56,143 nt of DNA from Ilumatobacteraceae bacterium (GCA_013213745.1 JABSQH010000016.1:106306-162448); one strand, 5' to 3'; shown: positions 34,599 through 43,118, counted from the first letter of the stretch. Translations and numbers: made by a program. Notes: generated by a model not told the origin, from the letters alone.

Positions 34599-35093
34599 GT
34601 GGGCAAGATCTCCGCCGACGATCCGCGGGCGAACTACAAGGCCAGCGACACCATCGTCGATCAGAACGAACTGCGTGAGTTCCTCGACGGCAAACATCGA
34701 TGGGTGCTGTCGACGACGCGCAACGATGGCAGACCGCAAATGAGCCTGGTCACAGGAGGCATGTTGGCCGACGGACGGCTTGCGGTGTCGACCTACCCCG
34801 AACGTGTCAAAGCGCGCAACGTGCGTCGCAACCCGCTCGTGTCGGTTGCCGTGATGGGATCGGAGTTCAACGACGCGTGGGTACAGATCGACGGCGACGC
34901 CGTCGTCGGCGATCTCCCCGAGGCCGGCGACGACTTCGTCGAGTACTACCGCTCGATCTCGGGCGAACATCCGGACTGGGACGAGTATCGAGCGGCGATG
35001 GCCGAGCAGGGCAAGTGCCTCATCCTCGTCACGCCGACCCGCTGGAGTCCGGTGAGCAAGGGCGGATTCCCGCCGTCGTTGTTCGAAGACTGA
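34599..35093 (+). CDS. PPOX-class F420-dependent enzyme
   Basis: 164 residues from GTG at 34599; TTG at 34593 is an alternative. LREFLDGKHRWVLSTTRNDGRPQMSLVTGGML, RLAVSTYPERVKARNVRRNP, VSVAVMG and CLILVTPTRWSP are typical of the 'TIGR03618' F420 group. 16 bases follow the LLM gene, so the two are probably cotranscribed. Confidence 0.86.
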   Translation: MGKISADDPRANYKASDTIVDQNELREFLDGKHRWVLSTTRNDGRPQMSLVTGGMLADGRLAVSTYPERVKARNVRRNPLVSVAVMGSEFNDAWVQIDGDAVVGDLPEAGDDFVEYYRSISGEHPDWDEYRAAMAEQGKCLILVTPTRWSPVSKGGFPPSLFED

Positions 35094-35110
35094 GCAACGA
35101 GAGAACGATC

Positions 35111-36475
35111 ATGGCGCTGTCCGATCACGTCGACCTGTCGCGGTTCATGGAGGGTGTCGAGCGACGCAATCCTGGCCAGATCGAGTTCATCCAAGCGGTG
35201 CACGAAGTGGCCGCCGACGTGTTCCCGTGGATCATCCAACACGATCGTGAGGAGTATCTGGAGTACCAGATTCTACGGCGCATCGCTGAGCCCGATCGCG
35301 TCGTCAGCTTCCGCGTGTGCTGGGAGGACGACAACCACAACATCCGCGTACAGCGCGGCTGGCGAGTGCAGAACAACAACGCCATCGGACCGTACAAAGG
35401 TGGGTTGCGGTTCCACCCGACGGTCACCGAGAGCGTGCTCAAGTTCCTCGCCTTCGAGCAGACGTTCAAGAACAGCCTTACCGGGCTGCCGATGGGCGGC
35501 GGCAAGGGTGGTGCCAACTTCAACCCGCGCGGCAAGACCGACCACGAGGTGATGCGCTTCTGTCAGTCGTTCATGACCGAGCTGTACCGCCACGTCGGCG
35601 ACGACGTCGACGTCCCCGCCGGCGACATCGGCGTGGGCGCCCGGGAGATCGGCTACATGTTCGGCCAGTACAAGCGGATCACCAACCGGTTCACCGGCGT
35701 GCTCACCGGCAAGGCGCTGGAGTTCGGCGGCAGCGAGATCCGCACCGAGGCCACCGGCTACGGCGTCGTGTACTTCCTGGCGAACATGTTCGAGTACCGC
35801 GACCGTTCGCTGGAGGGGATGCGCTGCGCGATCTCGGGCTCGGGCAACGTGGCGCTGCACGCGGCCGAGAAGGTGTTGCACCTCGGCGGCAGCGTGCACA
35901 CGTTCTCGGATTCGGGCGGGTTCGTGTTCGACCCCGACGGCGTCGACGAGGAAAAGCTGGCCTGGACCAAGGAACTGAAGGAGCAGCGGCGCGGCCGGAT
36001 CGCCGAGTACGCCGATCGGTACCCCGGGGCGACGTTCCACGCCGACCAGCGTCCGTGGTCGGTGCCGTGCGACGTGGCCCTGCCGTGTGCCACGCAGAAC
36101 GAGTTGAGCGGGGACGATGCCCGCGAACTCGTGGGCAATGGCTGCATTGCCGTCGCCGAGGGGGCCAACATGCCGACCGACGCCGATGGCATCGAGGTGT
36201 TCGCCGAAGCAGGTACGTGGTTCGCCCCGGGCAAGGCGGCCAACGCGGGCGGAGTCGCGGTGTCCGGACTGGAGATGAGTCAGAACTCGGCTCGCCTTGC
36301 CTGGGAGGAAGATGAGGTCGAGCGGCAGCTGGTCGACATCATGGCCGGCATCCACGAACGCTGTGTCGAGCATGGCCGCGTCGCCGACACCGGCGACGTC
36401 AACTACGTGCGCGGCGCCAACATCGCCGGGTTCGTCAAGGTCGCCGACGCCATGCTCGCGTTCGGAGTGGTGTAG
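35111..36475 (+). CDS. gdhA: NADP-type glutamate dehydrogenase
   Basis: 454 residues from ATG at 35111. Substrate domain with GPYKGGLRFHPTV, the catalytic lysine region LPMGGGKGG and DVPAGDIGVGAREIGYMFG; cofactor domain beginning ATGYGVVYFLANM and CAISGSGNVALHAAEKV; ends with GVAVSGLEMSQNS and GFVKVADAMLAFGVV. Converts 2-oxoglutarate and ammonia to glutamate. Length and motifs match the hexameric ~50-kDa class. Confidence 0.96.
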   Translation: MALSDHVDLSRFMEGVERRNPGQIEFIQAVHEVAADVFPWIIQHDREEYLEYQILRRIAEPDRVVSFRVCWEDDNHNIRVQRGWRVQNNNAIGPYKGGLRFHPTVTESVLKFLAFEQTFKNSLTGLPMGGGKGGANFNPRGKTDHEVMRFCQSFMTELYRHVGDDVDVPAGDIGVGAREIGYMFGQYKRITNRFTGVLTGKALEFGGSEIRTEATGYGVVYFLANMFEYRDRSLEGMRCAISGSGNVALHAAEKVLHLGGSVHTFSDSGGFVFDPDGVDEEKLAWTKELKEQRRGRIAEYADRYPGATFHADQRPWSVPCDVALPCATQNELSGDDARELVGNGCIAVAEGANMPTDADGIEVFAEAGTWFAPGKAANAGGVAVSGLEMSQNSARLAWEEDEVERQLVDIMAGIHERCVEHGRVADTGDVNYVRGANIAGFVKVADAMLAFGVV

Positions 36476-36490
36476 CCGAGTGGAGCTCAG

Positions 36491-37201
36491 TCAGCGCACG
36501 ATCAGGTGCACGTCGCCGAATTCGTGCCACCGCTAGCGGGTCTCGACGGCGGCGTCATAGGCCGCTTGCAGCGCGCCGGGCGCGGCGATCGTCGCCAGCA
36601 TCTGGAGATGTGACGCTTCCGGTTCGTGCCATCCCGTGAGGAGCCCGTCGACGGACGGAGCACCGCGCTCGGGCGTGACGATCACGTCGGTCCATCCGGC
36701 GCCAGGGTGCACGTCTCTGCGGTCGTCGACGACCGACTCCAGCGCCCGGACCACGGTGGTACCGGTGGCGATGACACGGCCACCGACCCGTCGCGTGTCG
36801 TTGACGAGCCAGGCGGTCGCGGCGGGCACCTCGAAACGCTCGGGGTACGGGGTCTCGTGCGACTCGAGCGACGACACGCCGGTGTGCACTGTGAGCGGTG
36901 CCGGACCAACTCTCGCGGCGACGGGATCGACGACGGTCAACTCGGTGAACGGCCGGCGTGCCGACGGCATTTCGGCCGATCCGGGACGACGTCTGAACAC
37001 CGTGCCGTCGGCGGTCGTCGCGGCATAGCCGATGTGTGCGTCGGACGCCATGGACAACAAGTCGGCGCACAACACCATGTCGGTCGCTCCGCCGACCGCC
37101 CAGCCCTTGACCTCGCCGAGCGCCGGTTTGGGACACTCCGAGATCTTCATGGACTGCCGCACGTTGTTGCCCATGAATCGGTAGTCGCGCACCGGATCCC
37201 A
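36491..37201 (-). pseudogene. Chimera: inverted enoyl-CoA hydratase segment fused to a QueA C-terminus
   Basis: From 37201 to 37022 the frame encodes the middle of an enoyl-CoA hydratase (WDPVRDYRFMGNNVRQSM, VKGWAVGGATDMVLCADLL, DAHIGYA). It then becomes the C-terminal half of QueA-type SAM:tRNA ribosyltransferase-isomerase: PGSAEMPSARRPFTE, PLTVHTGVSSLESHETPYPERF, TGTTVVRALESVVDD, DGLLTGWHEPEASHLQML. TAG at 36533-36535 replaces the Tyr of the expected Y-x-WHEFGDVHLIV tail, and those residues follow until TGA at 36491. The N-terminal half of QueA is missing. Not functional. Confidence 0.75.
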
Positions 37202-37231
37202 CGCGCCCGGACGCTGTTCGGGCGACTGCGC

Positions 37232-37645
37232 CCGAGCCGCATCTTCGGTACGCCGACCACCAACCTGTGGGTGTACCGGTTGGGCTCGGAGCACGCCAAG
37301 CAGTTCATCCTCACCGGCCGGGCGATCGACGCCGAGACCGCCCATCGGATCGGGCTCGTGGCCTACGTCTGTGAACCCGACGAACTCGAAGCGTCGATCG
37401 GGGCCGAGGCGCGGCGCTGGCCACACATCCCCGCCAACCAGTTGGCGCTCAACAAGCTGCTCATCAATCAGGCCTTCGAGCACATGGGCTTGCGCACCAG
37501 TCAGATGCTGGGCACCGTCTTCGACGGCATCACTCGGCACACCGAAGAGGCGTACCGCTGGACTGAAGCCTTCGGCGACCGAGGCTTCAGAGCGGTGATT
37601 CGGGAGCGCGACGCGCCGTGGGAGGACTACGGCGAGCGGCCATGA
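37232..37645 (+). pseudogene. C-terminal half of enoyl-CoA hydratase (crotonase)
   Basis: From 37232 the plus strand reads PSRIFGTPTTNLWVYRLGSE, FILTGRAIDAETAHRIGLV and ends EDYGERP at TGA 37643-37645. This is exactly what should follow IGYA in the minus-strand piece 37201-37022, so the two were once one gene and the 180-bp middle has been flipped. A CGCCCG / CGGGCG hairpin sits at the joint (37204-37224). About 70 N-terminal residues are absent. Confidence 0.75.
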
Positions 37646-37652
37646 TGGAGCG

Positions 37653-38063
37653 GTGAAGCTCATCGCGGCTGCCGCCACCGCAATCCTCGTCCTGGTCGGT
37701 GCGGCATGTGACGAAGACACGGGACGAATCAACACCGCCGAGGAACTCGCGGCTCCCGGTGCGGTCGGCGACGACCTCCCCATCGAGATGATCATCTACA
37801 GCAGCAACGGCGACGAGATCACCGGTGTCGAGGTTTCGCCCAACCTCGCTGCATCTGCGGTGATGCTCGATGCGGCCGACGCCGAGGTCGACTCGATCGA
37901 ATTACCGAAGGACGAGTTCTACCCATTGGCGCTCGGCACCAGTGCGATCGTCCTGCAGGACCTGGCGCGCGACCTGGAGATCGGCGACCGGTTCGAGGTG
38001 ACCCTGTTGTTCGACAAAGCGGACGACAGGGTCGTGCCGATCACCGTCGTGGCCGCCCGCTGA
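37653..38063 (+). CDS. PCuAC-like lipoprotein lacking the copper ligands
   Basis: 136 residues from GTG at 37653. Signal peptide with lipobox VLVGAAC, so a membrane-anchored outer protein. The body matches a PCu(A)C copper-chaperone beta sandwich, with SIELPKDEFYPLALG and LARDLEIGDRFEVTLLFDKA. In genuine chaperones the segment reads like HIML; here it is SAIVL, and the upstream His-Met pair is also absent. It is also shorter than usual. It therefore probably does not carry copper and may have a structural or altered metal role. Confidence 0.65.
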   Translation: MKLIAAAATAILVLVGAACDEDTGRINTAEELAAPGAVGDDLPIEMIIYSSNGDEITGVEVSPNLAASAVMLDAADAEVDSIELPKDEFYPLALGTSAIVLQDLARDLEIGDRFEVTLLFDKADDRVVPITVVAAR

Positions 38064-38070
38064 GAATTTC

Positions 38071-38150
38071 TTGGCGAGGGTGTAAGGCGGCGGGTGATTG
38101 CCCGTCAGGTCTGGTGAAGCCGGGAGACGCCTGGCCAACCGAAAGGACCC
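38071..38150 (+). ncRNA. Candidate structured leader RNA, cobalamin-riboswitch-like
   Basis: Elements in order resemble the cobalamin class: GAGGGTGTAAGG (cf. GGTGnAA), GGCGGGTGATTGCCCGTCA, then AAGCCGGGAGACGCCTGGCC at 38117-38136, which is near the B12 box AGYCmGGAGACCkGCC but with one or two extra bases. A good RBS (GAAAGGA) and ATG at 38156 follow. The downstream gene is broken, so a decayed or variant riboswitch is possible. No covariance search was possible here. Confidence 0.35.
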
Positions 38151-38155
38151 GACCA

Positions 38156-38357
38156 ATGAAGACCGCATTTGGCGCCCTCAGTGGGCGTGATGACCGAACG
38201 CTTCGTCAGTGCCGCTGAGCTCATGAGCGAAGTGCTCGGTGCGCCCGGATGTCCCTTCGTGGTGATCGATCATCCGATCAGTAGCGCGGCGCTCGATGAG
38301 CTCTCGACGCGCGCCGCCTCGGCCGCCGACGACGTCGCAGCTGCGCTCACCCGCTAA
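38156..38357 (+). pseudogene. Remnant of a UGSC-family-like protein
   Basis: ATG at 38156 behind a good RBS encodes only 20 codons (MKTAFGALSGRDD...) to TGA. In the next frame, from about 38190, TERFVSAAELMSEVLGAPGC, FVVIDHPISSAALDELSTRA to TAA at 38355 resembles the C-terminal end of UGSC-motif proteins, a family in which the motif residue is often selenocysteine. The motif-bearing part is missing. Identification is tentative. Confidence 0.4.
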
Positions 38358-38487
38358 CCAGGTGCCCGCCTCCGACCGCGGGTCGTGATCGCTCGTGTGG
38401 CGACACGTTCGGGGAACCGGGCAACGGGAGATCGCCAGCGTTCGGACTGGGGGTGAGCGGTTACGGTCGGTCCACGGAGGTTCACCG

Positions 38488-39133
38488 ATGACGCAGATTC
38501 CACGCACGGCACGAACCAAGCTGCACAGGGCATCGACGCGCAAGTCGTATGACCGCGAGGCGGTGTATGCAGCGATCGACGCTGCCGTTGTCGGCCACGT
38601 CGACTATGCGATCGATGACACGCCGTACGTCACGCCCACCGCAATGTGGAGAGAGGGATCACGTCTACTGGCACGCAGCCGACTCAGGGCGGATGGCCAA
38701 ACACCTCGCAGGTGGAACAACGGTGTGCGTCACGGTGACGCCTTTCGACGGTTTGGTGCTGGCGCGGTCCGCCTTTCATCACTCGGTCAACTACCGCTCG
38801 GTGATGGCCTTCGGTGCGGCCGAGCCCGTCGACGGTGCTGCGGCCAAGATGGCTTCGCTCGAACGGTTCATCGAGCGCCTATATCCCGATCGTTGGCAGG
38901 CCATTCGCCAGCCCGACGATGCCGAACTCGCCCGTACGAGCGTGTTTCGCCTGGCCTTCGACGAAGCGGTCTGTCAAGCGCGCACCGGCTCGCCTGTGGA
39001 CCACGATGCCGACTTGAGTCTGCAGGTCTGGGCCGGCACGGTTCCGGTCGAGCGGCGATTCGGCGTCCCGGTCGACGCTCCGGACCTCAACGTGCATGCC
39101 TCGCCAGGCGTTGTCGGTGACGGGCTCAACTGA
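38488..39133 (+). pseudogene. NimA-like pyridoxamine-phosphate-oxidase-family flavoprotein with a frameshift
   Basis: ATG at 38488 follows GGAGG at 8 bases. The start (PRTARTKLHRASTRKSYDRE) and DYAIDDTPYVTPTAMWREG are normal. At about 38655 one base is missing and the family continues in another frame: DHVYWHAADSGRMAKHLAGG, VTPFDGLVLARSAFHHSVNY, AGTVPVERRFG, to TGA 39131-39133. Corrected, it would be a ~214-residue FMN split-barrel protein. Either recent inactivation or a sequencing slip. Confidence 0.75.
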
Positions 39134-39806
39134 CTCCGACGGGCCGACCGTCGGCGTGCCCGCCGGGGCCGGGGTGGTGTGTCTCCAGGGCGGCGTGGAG
39201 CTGACGCCACTGTGCGAGAACATGGACCGAGCGGTACTCGACCGCAGCGGTCGTGACGTGGCCGTGCTTGCGGGGGCGGCGCGCCCGGGCACCGACTACG
39301 CCGGAGCGCTGGCCCGGGCCCGGAGCCACTACGAGCGACTCGGGGCGCGCTTGGTCCACGTGCCCGATCCGCGCGACGACCTCGAAGGCGCGCTCGCTGT
39401 GCTCGACGCACAGATCGATCTTGTCGTGATGCCGGGCGGATCGCCCGGGCTGTTGCGGGAGGTGCTCATCGAACTCGGCGCCGGCGCGATCGGACAGCGT
39501 CTCGTTGCCCGCTGGCGTTCCGGGGTAGCGCTGTCGGGGGCATCGGCCGGCGCGATGTTGCTGTGTGCGCAGACCGTCGTGCCCGGACGCGCCGGACTGG
39601 CGTCGGGATTGGGGGTCGTCGCGGGGGTCGCCGTGCCGCATTGGACACGGGGCAGCGAGACGCAGTGGGCGCTCCCCGACGATGCCCAACTCTGGGGCTT
39701 GCCGGAGTGCGGCGGCGTGCTGATCGACCACGATTCGGTGGTGGCGGTCGGCCTGGGCGAGCCGAGCATCGGCGTTGGCGGGCAGTGGAGCTCGATCCAG
39801 CGCTGA
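39117..39806 (+). CDS. Peptidase S51 / cyanophycinase-like protein
   Basis: About 229 residues; the start is uncertain (GTG at 39117, with others up to 39162). CLQGGVELTPLCENMDR, VAVLAGAARPGTDYAGAL, DLVVMPGGSPGLL and the nucleophile elbow LSGASAGAMLLC match the class I glutamine-amidotransferase-like S51 fold with a serine nucleophile. Members cleave dipeptides or cyanophycin. It overlaps the end of the broken flavoprotein gene. Confidence 0.75.
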   Translation: MTGSTDSDGPTVGVPAGAGVVCLQGGVELTPLCENMDRAVLDRSGRDVAVLAGAARPGTDYAGALARARSHYERLGARLVHVPDPRDDLEGALAVLDAQIDLVVMPGGSPGLLREVLIELGAGAIGQRLVARWRSGVALSGASAGAMLLCAQTVVPGRAGLASGLGVVAGVAVPHWTRGSETQWALPDDAQLWGLPECGGVLIDHDSVVAVGLGEPSIGVGGQWSSIQR

Positions 39807-39851
39807 CGGCGGCGCCCGCAGGAGTCACCCCGACGTTGTCGGCGGCGGCAA

Positions 39852-40169
39852 TCAGGCGGTCTCGCGCGCCAGCCTGGCGCGCACGCCGATCGGTGCCGAC
39901 ACGGTGAAGCCGAGCAAATGCCGATCCTCTTCGGCCTCGCCTGCCCAGAAGCCGTACTCACGATTGTTGCGAGCATGGTCACGGCACTGTGAGCGCACGG
40001 GGCACTCCCCGCACAACGCAAGAGCCTTGGCCTCGCGGCGCTCGCGGGCTTGAGGCCGCTCAGCGCGTTTTGCGAAGAACAGTTTCAGCTGGCCTTTGCA
40101 TCGGGCGAACTCTCGCCAGTTCAACCTGTTCTCCGGCGCATCTGCTGTGGTGTTGTCGTAAAGGTGCAT
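39852..40169 (-). CDS. WhiB-family iron-sulfur regulator
   Basis: 105 residues from ATG at 40169, chosen for GGAG seven bases upstream; an ORF extension to 40208 lacks such support. Four cysteines (Cys24, 53, 56, 62; the last three in CGECPVRSQC) bind a [4Fe-4S] cluster. The turn motif is YGFWAGE in place of GVWGG, followed by a basic tail. WhiB proteins partner with the primary sigma factor and respond to redox or nitric oxide. Divergent from a CarH-like gene across a shared control region. Confidence 0.88.
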   Translation of the reverse strand: MHLYDNTTADAPENRLNWREFARCKGQLKLFFAKRAERPQARERREAKALALCGECPVRSQCRDHARNNREYGFWAGEAEEDRHLLGFTVSAPIGVRARLARETA

Positions 40170-40246
40170 CTGATGAACTCCGGGGTTGAGTTTATCAATC
40201 ATTAGCATTATTTAGCACGGGTAGGTGCGAATTTCGCCGGATCCCG

Positions 40247-40252
40247 TACTAT
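40247..40252 (+). promoter_or_regulatory. -10 element for a leaderless carH-like transcript
   Basis: TACTAT ends 6 bases before the GTG start codon at 40259, which places transcription initiation at or within a base of the start codon. Leaderless mRNAs are common in actinobacteria. The AT-rich 40170-40235 stretch probably holds operators shared with whiB. Confidence 0.5.
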
Positions 40253-40258
40253 CCATAC

Positions 40259-41077
40259 GTGGCCGAATCTGGGTTAGATGACCAAATCGATCTGCGAGCA
40301 GCCGCAGACCGCCTCGGCGTGCACTACCAAACCGCCTACCGATGGGTGCGTTCGGGCAAACTCGCCGCCGAGCTGATCGACGGCAGTTACCGCATCAATC
40401 CGGCCGAACTTGACGCGCTCGAGACACGGCGCCGCACGCCAGCGGCGCACCGTCCGCCGAGCGGCGAACGCCTCGAGCGACAGAGTCGACGGATGCACGA
40501 CGCACTGGTCGATGGCGATGAGACATCGGTGCGCCGCATTGCGTCTCGCCTGCTCGAGGAAGGGACACCGATCATCGATCTGATCGAAGGCGTGATCGTG
40601 CCGCCGTTACGCGAGATCGGTACCGCATGGCACAACGGTGAGCTGTCGATCTGGGTCGAGCACCGGGCGTCGGCGATCGTCGAGCGCGTGCTCGGTGAGA
40701 TTGCGCCGAACCCGCGCGGTCGTCGCCGTGGGCGCGTCGTCGTTGCTGCCGTGAGTGGCGACCTGCACTCGCTGCCGACCACGATGGCCGCCGTTGGGTT
40801 GCGCGACGACAACTGGCACGTCGACCACCTCGGTGCCGACATGCCGCCCGAGGAGCTGCTCGACTACTGCGCATCGAACGAGGTCGACGCGGTCGTGCTG
40901 TCGTCGACCAACCCCGAGACCGCACCGCTCGCTGAGTCGACGGCGACCGAACTGCGCGCTGGCGGCACGGCGGCGATCGTCGGAGCCCCCGGGAGTACCC
41001 TGCTGCAGCTACAGGTCGAGGCTCGCTCCGTCGTGGCCGCGCATGCCGACGCCGTGCTGGCGGCCACTGCACGTTAG
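40259..41077 (+). CDS. CarH-like B12-dependent light-sensing transcription regulator
   Basis: 272 residues. Residues 10-55 are an excisionase/MerR-like DNA-binding domain (RLGVHYQTAYRWVRSGKL). Then a four-helix B12-binding bundle with the WX9EH signature: Trp124, His125 (GTAWHNGE), Glu134-His135 (VEHRAS). These match Trp131, His132, Glu141 and His142 of Thermus CarH, where they cap adenosyl-B12 and form the light-state bis-His ligation. The Rossmann domain carries His170 (SGDLHS), the lower cobalt ligand. It should repress DNA in the dark and release it when light breaks the Co-C bond. Confidence 0.85.
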   Translation: MAESGLDDQIDLRAAADRLGVHYQTAYRWVRSGKLAAELIDGSYRINPAELDALETRRRTPAAHRPPSGERLERQSRRMHDALVDGDETSVRRIASRLLEEGTPIIDLIEGVIVPPLREIGTAWHNGELSIWVEHRASAIVERVLGEIAPNPRGRRRGRVVVAAVSGDLHSLPTTMAAVGLRDDNWHVDHLGADMPPEELLDYCASNEVDAVVLSSTNPETAPLAESTATELRAGGTAAIVGAPGSTLLQLQVEARSVVAAHADAVLAATAR

Positions 41078-41086
41078 AACCGCAGC

Positions 41087-41618
41087 ATGCCGGTCATGCT
41101 GCGTTCCGCGCAATCAACCGCGTCATCGACAGCACGGATGTCGATCGCCACCCTCGACAATGGAAAGGCGAATGCGCTCGATCTGGCGATGATCGAAACG
41201 CTGGTCGCTCACGTCGACGCGATCACCGACGACGGCGCGCTGGTCATCGAGGGCACCGAGGGAATGTTCACCGGCGGCCTCGATCTTGCGGTACTCGGCA
41301 AGGGCGGCGAGGCGGCCAGCAACCTGATGGGGGCGATGGGCCGGCTGCTCGTGCATATCCTCGAGGCGCCGCAACCGGTCGTGGTCGCCGCCGATGGCCA
41401 CGGTACTGCCGCAGCACGTGGTGGCCTTGACGGCACACGCGACGCTCGTTGCGCCGACCGATGCCGTGGCGTGGGGTCTGGCCAGCGAAGTGGTGGCAGC
41501 CGGAACCGTCATCGACCGCGCAGTCGATATCGCCGCCCACCTCGCAGCGCTCGCGCCGCAGGCCTATGCGGAGACCAAGCACATGGTCAACGCGCCGGTC
41601 GTCGACGCGGTGCGCTGA
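41087..41618 (+). pseudogene. Enoyl-CoA hydratase/isomerase with internal deletion
   Basis: The start reads STARMSIATLDNGKANALDLAM, VIEGTEGMFTGGLDLAVL and PQPVVVAADGH, the usual crotonase N-terminal half. The expected GGAVLAL...GLNE region is absent; the frame then shifts and resumes at 41394 with LPQHVVALTAHATLVAPTDA, GLASEVVAAG and ETKHMVNAPVVDAVR, the C-terminal half. About 60 residues around the active site are lost, so it is inactive. Confidence 0.75.
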
Positions 41619-41636
41619 CCAGGCGGACCCGCAGCG

Positions 41637-43118
41637 TCAGGTTCCGCAGAACGTCTGGTACGGGCCGAAGTTCGCCGGAGCCTGCTGCTCGTACCGAGCA
41701 TCGACGCCGGCGTGGGCGAACGGAGACCGGAGCAGCTCGACCAGGGTGTTGAACGGCTGCAGGTCGCCTGCGGTTGCGGCGTCGAGCGCCTCCTCGACCA
41801 GGTGGTTGCGGGCGATGTAGAGCGGGTTGACGGCGTCCATCCGGTCGGCGGCGTCCGGTGCGACGCGGGATCTCCACCGCTGGTACCAGGCAGCCGTCCG
41901 TTCGTCGTCGGACGGGGTGAGTGCCGGTGCGCTGTTGCGGCGAAGCGCCGTCGACAGCTCGCGGAATGCGCCGGTGAAGTCGACGGCCTGCTCGCCGAGG
42001 ATGTCGAGAAACTCCTCGGCCAACGCCTGGTCCCCGGCGTCGTCGTTGTGCGCGCCGTCGGCGACGATTCCGAGCTTGGAGCGCATGCGGTCGAGCCAGT
42101 GACCCGCAAAGGCCGGCGGGTAGGTCTGCAGCAACTCGGTGAGTTGCTCCACGGCCGTGTCGGCGTCGTCGTCGACGAGCGTCAGTAGTGTCTCGGCGAA
42201 GCGCGACAGATTCCATGCGCCGATGGCCGGCTGGTTGCCGTATGCGTATCGGCCAGCGTGATCGATCGAACTGAACACCGTGTCCGGGTCATAGGCGTCC
42301 ATGAATGCGCACGGGCCGTAGTCGATCGTCTCCCCTGAGATCGTGACGTTGTCGGTGTTCATCACCCCGTGGATGAACCCGACGGTCATCCAGTCGGCGA
42401 TCAGTGAGGCCTGCCGCTCGATGACCTCGGCGAACAGCGCCAGCGCCTGATCACGTGGCGACTCGTCCGCGGCGTCCGGGACGTGGCGGCGAACCGCGTA
42501 GTCGACGAGTCGGGCCAGCAGCTCGACGTCGCCAGTTGCCGCCACGTACTGGAAGGTGCCGACGCGCAGGTGGCTCGACGCAACGCGCGCCAACACTGCT
42601 CCGGGGAGCATCGTTTCGCGGGCGACGTTCTCGCCGGTGGCCACGACGGCGAGTGCACGCGTGCTTGCGATGCCGAGTGCGTGCATCGCTTCTCCGAACA
42701 GGTACTCACGCAGCATCGGGCCGAGCACCGCCTTGCCATCGCCGCCCCGAGCGAAGGGCGTGCGTCCCGAACCCTTGAGATGGAGATCGTGTCGGCTCCC
42801 TGTCGGATCGATCAGCTCACCGAGCAGCACCGCGCGGCCATCACCGAGACGCGGCGAGTATCCACCGAACTGGTGGCCAGCGTACGCCTGGGCCAACGGG
42901 CGCGCACCGCCGGGAACGGAGGCGCCCACCAGCGCAGCGATGCCCTCCGGCGAGCGCAGGCCGGCGGCATCGAGCCCGAGCGAGTGGGCGAGGTCGTCGT
43001 TGAACACGACGAGCGACGGCTCGGCCACGTCGGCCGGCACCCACTCGACGTACAGCCCTTCGAGTTGCTCGGCGAACGAGTGCTCAAAGACGAAAAGGGG
43101 AGGGGCGGGAAGGCTCAC
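41637..43118 (-). CDS. selO: SelO-type protein adenylyltransferase (YdiU/UPF0061)
   Basis: 493 residues, normal length. Pseudokinase fold with PLAQAYAGHQFGGYSPRLGDGRAVLLGE, DLHLKGSGRTPFARGGDGKAVLG (nucleotide lysine), GFIHGVMNTDNVTISGETIDYGPCAF (catalytic and magnesium-binding Asn/Asp) and the C-terminal NPLYIARNHLVEEAL. SelO transfers AMP to hydroxyl residues of redox proteins. The C-terminus ends FCGT, the Cys version of the eukaryotic Sec tail. Confidence 0.95.
   Translation of the reverse strand: MSLPAPPLFVFEHSFAEQLEGLYVEWVPADVAEPSLVVFNDDLAHSLGLDAAGLRSPEGIAALVGASVPGGARPLAQAYAGHQFGGYSPRLGDGRAVLLGELIDPTGSRHDLHLKGSGRTPFARGGDGKAVLGPMLREYLFGEAMHALGIASTRALAVVATGENVARETMLPGAVLARVASSHLRVGTFQYVAATGDVELLARLVDYAVRRHVPDAADESPRDQALALFAEVIERQASLIADWMTVGFIHGVMNTDNVTISGETIDYGPCAFMDAYDPDTVFSSIDHAGRYAYGNQPAIGAWNLSRFAETLLTLVDDDADTAVEQLTELLQTYPPAFAGHWLDRMRSKLGIVADGAHNDDAGDQALAEEFLDILGEQAVDFTGAFRELSTALRRNSAPALTPSDDERTAAWYQRWRSRVAPDAADRMDAVNPLYIARNHLVEEALDAATAGDLQPFNTLVELLRSPFAHAGVDARYEQQAPANFGPYQTFCGT

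Noticed and set aside
32584-36535. Stop-codon reassignment: TAG falls at Trp (32584) and Tyr (36533) positions.
   Set aside because: The two TAGs replace different residues, and intact genes in the window end with TAG normally (for example 22774, 52011). Single nonsense mutations are simpler.
36533-37795. A single 420-residue minus-strand protein.
   Set aside because: Its first ~200 residues are antisense of the crotonase C-terminus and the PCuAC-like gene start; the rest is a chimera of two families.
41637-43118. SelO as evidence of selenocysteine use.
   Set aside because: The C-terminus is FCGT with a normal Cys codon; SelO in bacteria is usually not a selenoprotein.
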